The position numbers and the translations under genes were made by a program. A stretch of 15,133 nt of DNA from Nitrososphaerota archaeon (lineage in GTDB: Archaea; Thermoproteota; Nitrososphaeria; Nitrososphaerales; Nitrosopumilaceae), in contig JADFLN010000030.1 in NCBI GenBank assembly GCA_022564385.1, positions 1 to 15,133 of the forward strand, in the 5' to 3' direction. Shown piece after piece: positions 12,196 to 15,133 of this stretch. The notes below the pieces were generated by a model. The model did no database searches. It saw only the letters and a list, made by a program, of their open reading frames with translations, and was not told the DNA's origin. Every line of letters begins with the position of its first letter. The stretch's first letter is position 1.

Positions 12196-13467
12196 ATGAA
12201 TATTGTTGAGAAGATTCTTGCACGTGCATCTGGAAAACCAAAAGTTTCTCCTGATGATGTTATTTTTGCTAATGTTGATAAAGTAATGATTCATGATGTC
12301 TCAGGTCCTGGTGTCATCAAGGTCTTTGAGAGATTACAAAGTCAAGGAATCTCAGTTGATAAATTATGGGATCCTACAAAAGTTTGGGTGGCTGAAGATC
12401 ACTTTGTTCCTTCTGCAGAAAAAATTTCAGCAGAAAACATTGTAAAATTATCAAACTTTACAAAAAAATATGGAATTGAAAAACATTTCAAATATGGGAT
12501 GGGACAATATGGAATTTGTCATACATTGTCTCATGAAGAAGCTTTGGTAATGCCAGGTGATGTTTATGTTGGTGGGGATTCTCACACTAACACCACTGGT
12601 GCTTTAGGTGCATTTGCTTGTGGATTAGGACATACTGATGTTGCTTATGTTTTATTGAATGGAAAGATTTGGTTTAAGGTTCCAGAAACTTATTACTTTA
12701 AGATAAATGGAAAATTACCAGATCACGTAATGGCCAAAGATTTGATTCTAAAAATAATTGGGGATATAGGAACTGATGGCGGTGCATATAGAACCATGCA
12801 GTTTGGTGGAAGTGGAGTTGATGAAATGTCTGTACAAAGCAGACTAACATTGTGTAATATGACCACCGAAGCAGGTGCAAAGAATGGAATTGTTGAACCA
12901 GATCAAAAAGTGGTTGATTATCTTAGTCGTAGGGGGGCCACAAATGTAAATTTGGTAAAAGGTGATGATGATGCAGAATACGCCAAAGTATTTGAATATG
13001 AAATCTCAGAGATGGAACCTATGGTTGCAAAACCATTTTCTCCAGATAATATTTCAGTTGTAAGAGAAGCTCCATCTGTTGAATTGGATAAATCATACAT
13101 TGGATCTTGTACCGGTGCAAAATACGAGGATTTAGTAGCAGTAGCAAAAATTCTCAAAGGAAGAAAAGTAAAGATTAGAACTGAAATTTTACCTGCAGCA
13201 ATTTCAATTTATCAGCGTGCAATGGAAAATGGTCTTTTGAAAATTTTCTTGGATGCTGGTGCAACAATTGGACCTCCAACTTGTGGCGCATGTTGTGGTG
13301 CACATATGGGTGTCTTAGCAAAAGATGAAATCTGTATCAGTACTACAAATCGAAATTTCCCAGGCAGAATGGGTCATATTGAATCACAAACATATCTTGC
13401 ATCCCCTCTAGTTGCAGCAGCCTCAGCAGTTACTGGAAAAATTACTGATCCTAGGGATTTGAAATGA
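12196..13467 (+). CDS. leuC: 3-isopropylmalate dehydratase / homoaconitase-type large subunit (archaeal type)
   Basis: This [4Fe-4S] dehydratase isomerises 2-isopropylmalate to 3-isopropylmalate (leucine synthesis) or acts on homocitrate-type substrates together with the small subunit next to it. The 423-aa length fits the archaeal LeuC/HacA group, shorter than the bacterial type of about 470. Signatures are GGDSHTNTTGALGAFACG and the three cluster cysteines C305 (IGSCTGAKYEDL), C363 and C366 (PTCGACCGAH). The C-terminal stretch NRNFPGRMGHIESQTYLASP is the family's end motif. I take ATG 12196 as start from promoter spacing; GTG 12190 would add two residues. The stop overlaps leuD by 4 nt (ATGA). 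Which substrate it uses is decided mainly by the small subunit. Confidence 0.9.
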   Translation: MNIVEKILARASGKPKVSPDDVIFANVDKVMIHDVSGPGVIKVFERLQSQGISVDKLWDPTKVWVAEDHFVPSAEKISAENIVKLSNFTKKYGIEKHFKYGMGQYGICHTLSHEEALVMPGDVYVGGDSHTNTTGALGAFACGLGHTDVAYVLLNGKIWFKVPETYYFKINGKLPDHVMAKDLILKIIGDIGTDGGAYRTMQFGGSGVDEMSVQSRLTLCNMTTEAGAKNGIVEPDQKVVDYLSRRGATNVNLVKGDDDAEYAKVFEYEISEMEPMVAKPFSPDNISVVREAPSVELDKSYIGSCTGAKYEDLVAVAKILKGRKVKIRTEILPAAISIYQRAMENGLLKIFLDAGATIGPPTCGACCGAHMGVLAKDEICISTTNRNFPGRMGHIESQTYLASPLVAAASAVTGKITDPRDLK

Positions 13468-13955
13468 AAGGTAATATCATAAAATATGCCCAAGACAATA
13501 TTGATACTGATGTAATAATTCCTGGTCAATATCTAAAAGTGCATGATTATGCTGAACTTGCAACTCATGCCATGGAGGGATTAGATCCTGATTTTCATTC
13601 TAAGGTAAAAGAAGGTGATTTTATTTTGTCTGGCAAAAATTTTGGATGTGGTTCATCTCGTGAACATGCTCCTATTGCTTTGTCCCATTCTGGAATAAAG
13701 GCCATACTTGCATTATCTTTTGCAAGGATTTTTTATCGAAATGCAGTTGATGGTGCGTATTTGTTACCAATTGAAATTGATAAAGACGCATATGATGGAA
13801 TCTCAGAAGGTGATGAAATAGATATTTTACTATCTACCAATGAAATTAAAAATATCACCAAAAATCAGACATACAAAATGAAACCCTTTTCAGAAATTAT
13901 TGGAAATATAATTGCTGCAGGTGGTCTCTTCAAGTACAAACCAGACCAGGATTAA
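13464..13955 (+). CDS. leuD: 3-isopropylmalate dehydratase / homoaconitase-type small subunit
   Basis: The swivelling domain partner of the preceding large subunit, 163 aa, typical for the archaeal free-standing small subunit. It starts with DNIDTDVIIPGQYLK (11-25) and contains the signature GKNFGCGSSREHAP, then SFARIFYRNAVDGAYLLPI. The substrate-recognition loop after GQ reads Y23-L24-K25-V26. In Methanocaldococcus, as I recall, YLRT marks homoaconitase and YLVY marks isopropylmalate isomerase. The basic K25 is therefore intermediate and leaves the substrate open. The ATG overlaps the large subunit stop by 4 nt, and the next gene starts 1 nt after its stop, so all three should be translated from one message. 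Confidence 0.9.
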   Translation: MKGNIIKYAQDNIDTDVIIPGQYLKVHDYAELATHAMEGLDPDFHSKVKEGDFILSGKNFGCGSSREHAPIALSHSGIKAILALSFARIFYRNAVDGAYLLPIEIDKDAYDGISEGDEIDILLSTNEIKNITKNQTYKMKPFSEIIGNIIAAGGLFKYKPDQD

Positions 13956-13956
13956 A

Positions 13957-15133
13957 ATGGGAAAAACTCTTTTTGAAAAAATATGGGAGTCTCATGTTGT
14001 TGTTGAAAAACAAAATGGTCCTTCTCTAATCTATGTTGATAGACATCTTGTACATGAAGTAACATCCCCTCAAGCCTTTGATGGATTACGTATGAATAAA
14101 AGAAAAGTTCGAAGACCTGATCTAACTATTGCTACAATGGATCATAATGTTCCAACAAATAATAGATCACTTCCTATACTAGATCAAACTTCAGCTGTCC
14201 AAATCCAAACTTTGGAAAAAAACTGTAAAGATTTTGGAATTAAACTATTTGATATTAATAGTCCTAATCAAGGAATTGTTCATGTAATTGGCCCTCAATT
14301 GGGAATTACACTACCTGGCACTACAATTGTTTGTGGTGACAGTCATACATCAACTCATGGGGCTTTTGGGGCATTAGCTCTTGGAATAGGAACTAGTGAG
14401 GTTGAACATGTTTTGACATCCCAAACTTTATGGTTAGAAAAACCAAAATCATTTGAAATTAGAGTAGAAGGGAAAAGAAAGAATCCTCATGCAGTAACTG
14501 CCAAGGATATAGTACTTTCAATTATCAAAAATATTGGAACTGGAGGAGCCACTGGTACTATAATTGAATATTGTGGTCAGGGAATCACTGATCTTTCTAT
14601 GGAGCAAAGAATGACAATTTGTAATATGTCAATTGAAGCTGGAGCACGTGCAGGTTTGATTGAACCTGATGAGAAGGCCTTTGATTATCTTAGAGGTAGA
14701 CAATACACTCCAAAAAACTATGAATCTCTTGTTGATTACTGGAAAGAACATCTAAAAACAGATAGTAATGCAAAATTTGAAAAACAGTTTACTTTGAATA
14801 TTGATAATATTGCACCTCAAGTTAGTTGGGGTACAAATCCAGGAATGACTTGCGATGTTACGGAATCAATTCCATCTCCTGATGAATTTTCAAAAGGTGA
14901 TCCTAATCAAAAGAAAGGTGCTGAGAAAGCTCTTGAGTATATGGATCTTAAACCTGGAACCCCAATCACAGACATCAAAATTGATAGAGTGTTTATCGGG
15001 TCATGTACAAATGCAAGATTAGACGATCTCATTGAAGCATCCAAAGTTATCAAAGAACAAAAAATTTCAACAAACGTCAAAGCGATGGTTGTTCCAGGTT
15101 CTCAAATGGTAAAAAAACAAGCTGAAGAACTAG
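13957..15133 (+). CDS. leuC: 3-isopropylmalate dehydratase large subunit, bacterial type (partial, runs off the window)
   Basis: A second aconitase-superfamily large subunit, incomplete at its 3' end: 392 codons are visible of an expected 460-470. It starts MGKTLFEKIWESHVV and continues YVDRHLVHEVTSPQAFDGLR, the classical bacterial LeuC N-terminus. VCGDSHTSTHGAFGALALGIGTSEVEHVL follows, then VSWGTNPGMTCDV, and the first cluster cysteine C350 (IGSCTNARLDDL). The other two cysteines lie beyond the end. The start is ATG 13957, with AGGA 5 nt upstream and only 1 nt after the leuD stop. The sequence is clearly different from the archaeal-type LeuC before it, so the two are not a recent duplication. 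One of them was probably acquired from bacteria, or they divide the leucine and homocitrate roles. Confidence 0.93.
   Translation, partial: MGKTLFEKIWESHVVVEKQNGPSLIYVDRHLVHEVTSPQAFDGLRMNKRKVRRPDLTIATMDHNVPTNNRSLPILDQTSAVQIQTLEKNCKDFGIKLFDINSPNQGIVHVIGPQLGITLPGTTIVCGDSHTSTHGAFGALALGIGTSEVEHVLTSQTLWLEKPKSFEIRVEGKRKNPHAVTAKDIVLSIIKNIGTGGATGTIIEYCGQGITDLSMEQRMTICNMSIEAGARAGLIEPDEKAFDYLRGRQYTPKNYESLVDYWKEHLKTDSNAKFEKQFTLNIDNIAPQVSWGTNPGMTCDVTESIPSPDEFSKGDPNQKKGAEKALEYMDLKPGTPITDIKIDRVFIGSCTNARLDDLIEASKVIKEQKISTNVKAMVVPGSQMVKKQAEEL

Overview
The window looks like a piece of chromosome from an ammonia-oxidising archaeon of the Nitrosopumilus type (Nitrososphaerota, formerly Thaumarchaeota). The evidence is a low-GC, compact genome; many TTG and GTG starts with a TATA-like box 24-30 nt upstream and no ribosome binding site (leaderless transcripts); a serine tRNA with a short intron in the anticodon loop and no encoded CCA; an archaeal TFB; an F420 ligase; a two-subunit ferredoxin-dependent 2-oxoacid oxidoreductase; and several hypothetical proteins of thaumarchaeal character. 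Family assignments come from reading motifs, not from a database search.

Region 1 (1-2940) is the least ordinary part. It starts with tRNA-Ser(GGA) and then holds loosely packed DNA. This contains three copies of an inverted repeat with a fixed 8-nt spacer (CGTAATC-N8-GATTACG), a minus-strand thaumarchaeal small protein (DUF6659-like), a very acidic 36-codon ORF, and an overlapping pair of micro-genes at 1306-1522. The second micro-gene is a 37-aa zinc ribbon with exactly the cysteine spacing of the zinc ribbon of the TFB encoded just downstream at 1620-2540. After TFB come a frame-broken micro zinc finger, a structured intergenic stretch and a detached tRNA 3' end with CCA. Small accessory genes bounded by a tRNA and a tRNA remnant suggest an old integration site or rearrangement.

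Region 2 (2942-6178) carries an LhgO-like FAD oxidoreductase, a small Cys/His protein, a HutX/ChuX-like domain protein whose C-terminal helix lies in a shifted frame, a minus-strand intrinsic terminator, a start-less small minus-strand ORF, and a complete D-2-hydroxyacid dehydrogenase.

Region 3 (6203-9298) starts at a TATA box placed to serve divergent genes. It then carries an 8-cysteine 48-aa protein followed by korA and korB, which overlap. Together KorAB form a CoA-acylating 2-oxoacid:ferredoxin oxidoreductase that links central carbon metabolism to reduced ferredoxin.

Region 4 (9339-12122) holds four conserved-looking hypothetical genes, including a Met/Gly-rich protein and a predicted tail-anchored membrane protein, and then cofE for F420 polyglutamylation.

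Region 5 (12196-15133) is an operon of an archaeal-type LeuC/homoaconitase large subunit, its LeuD-type small subunit (4-nt overlap) and a second, bacterial-type LeuC that runs off the window. It serves branched-chain amino acid synthesis and possibly homocitrate isomerisation for lysine synthesis.
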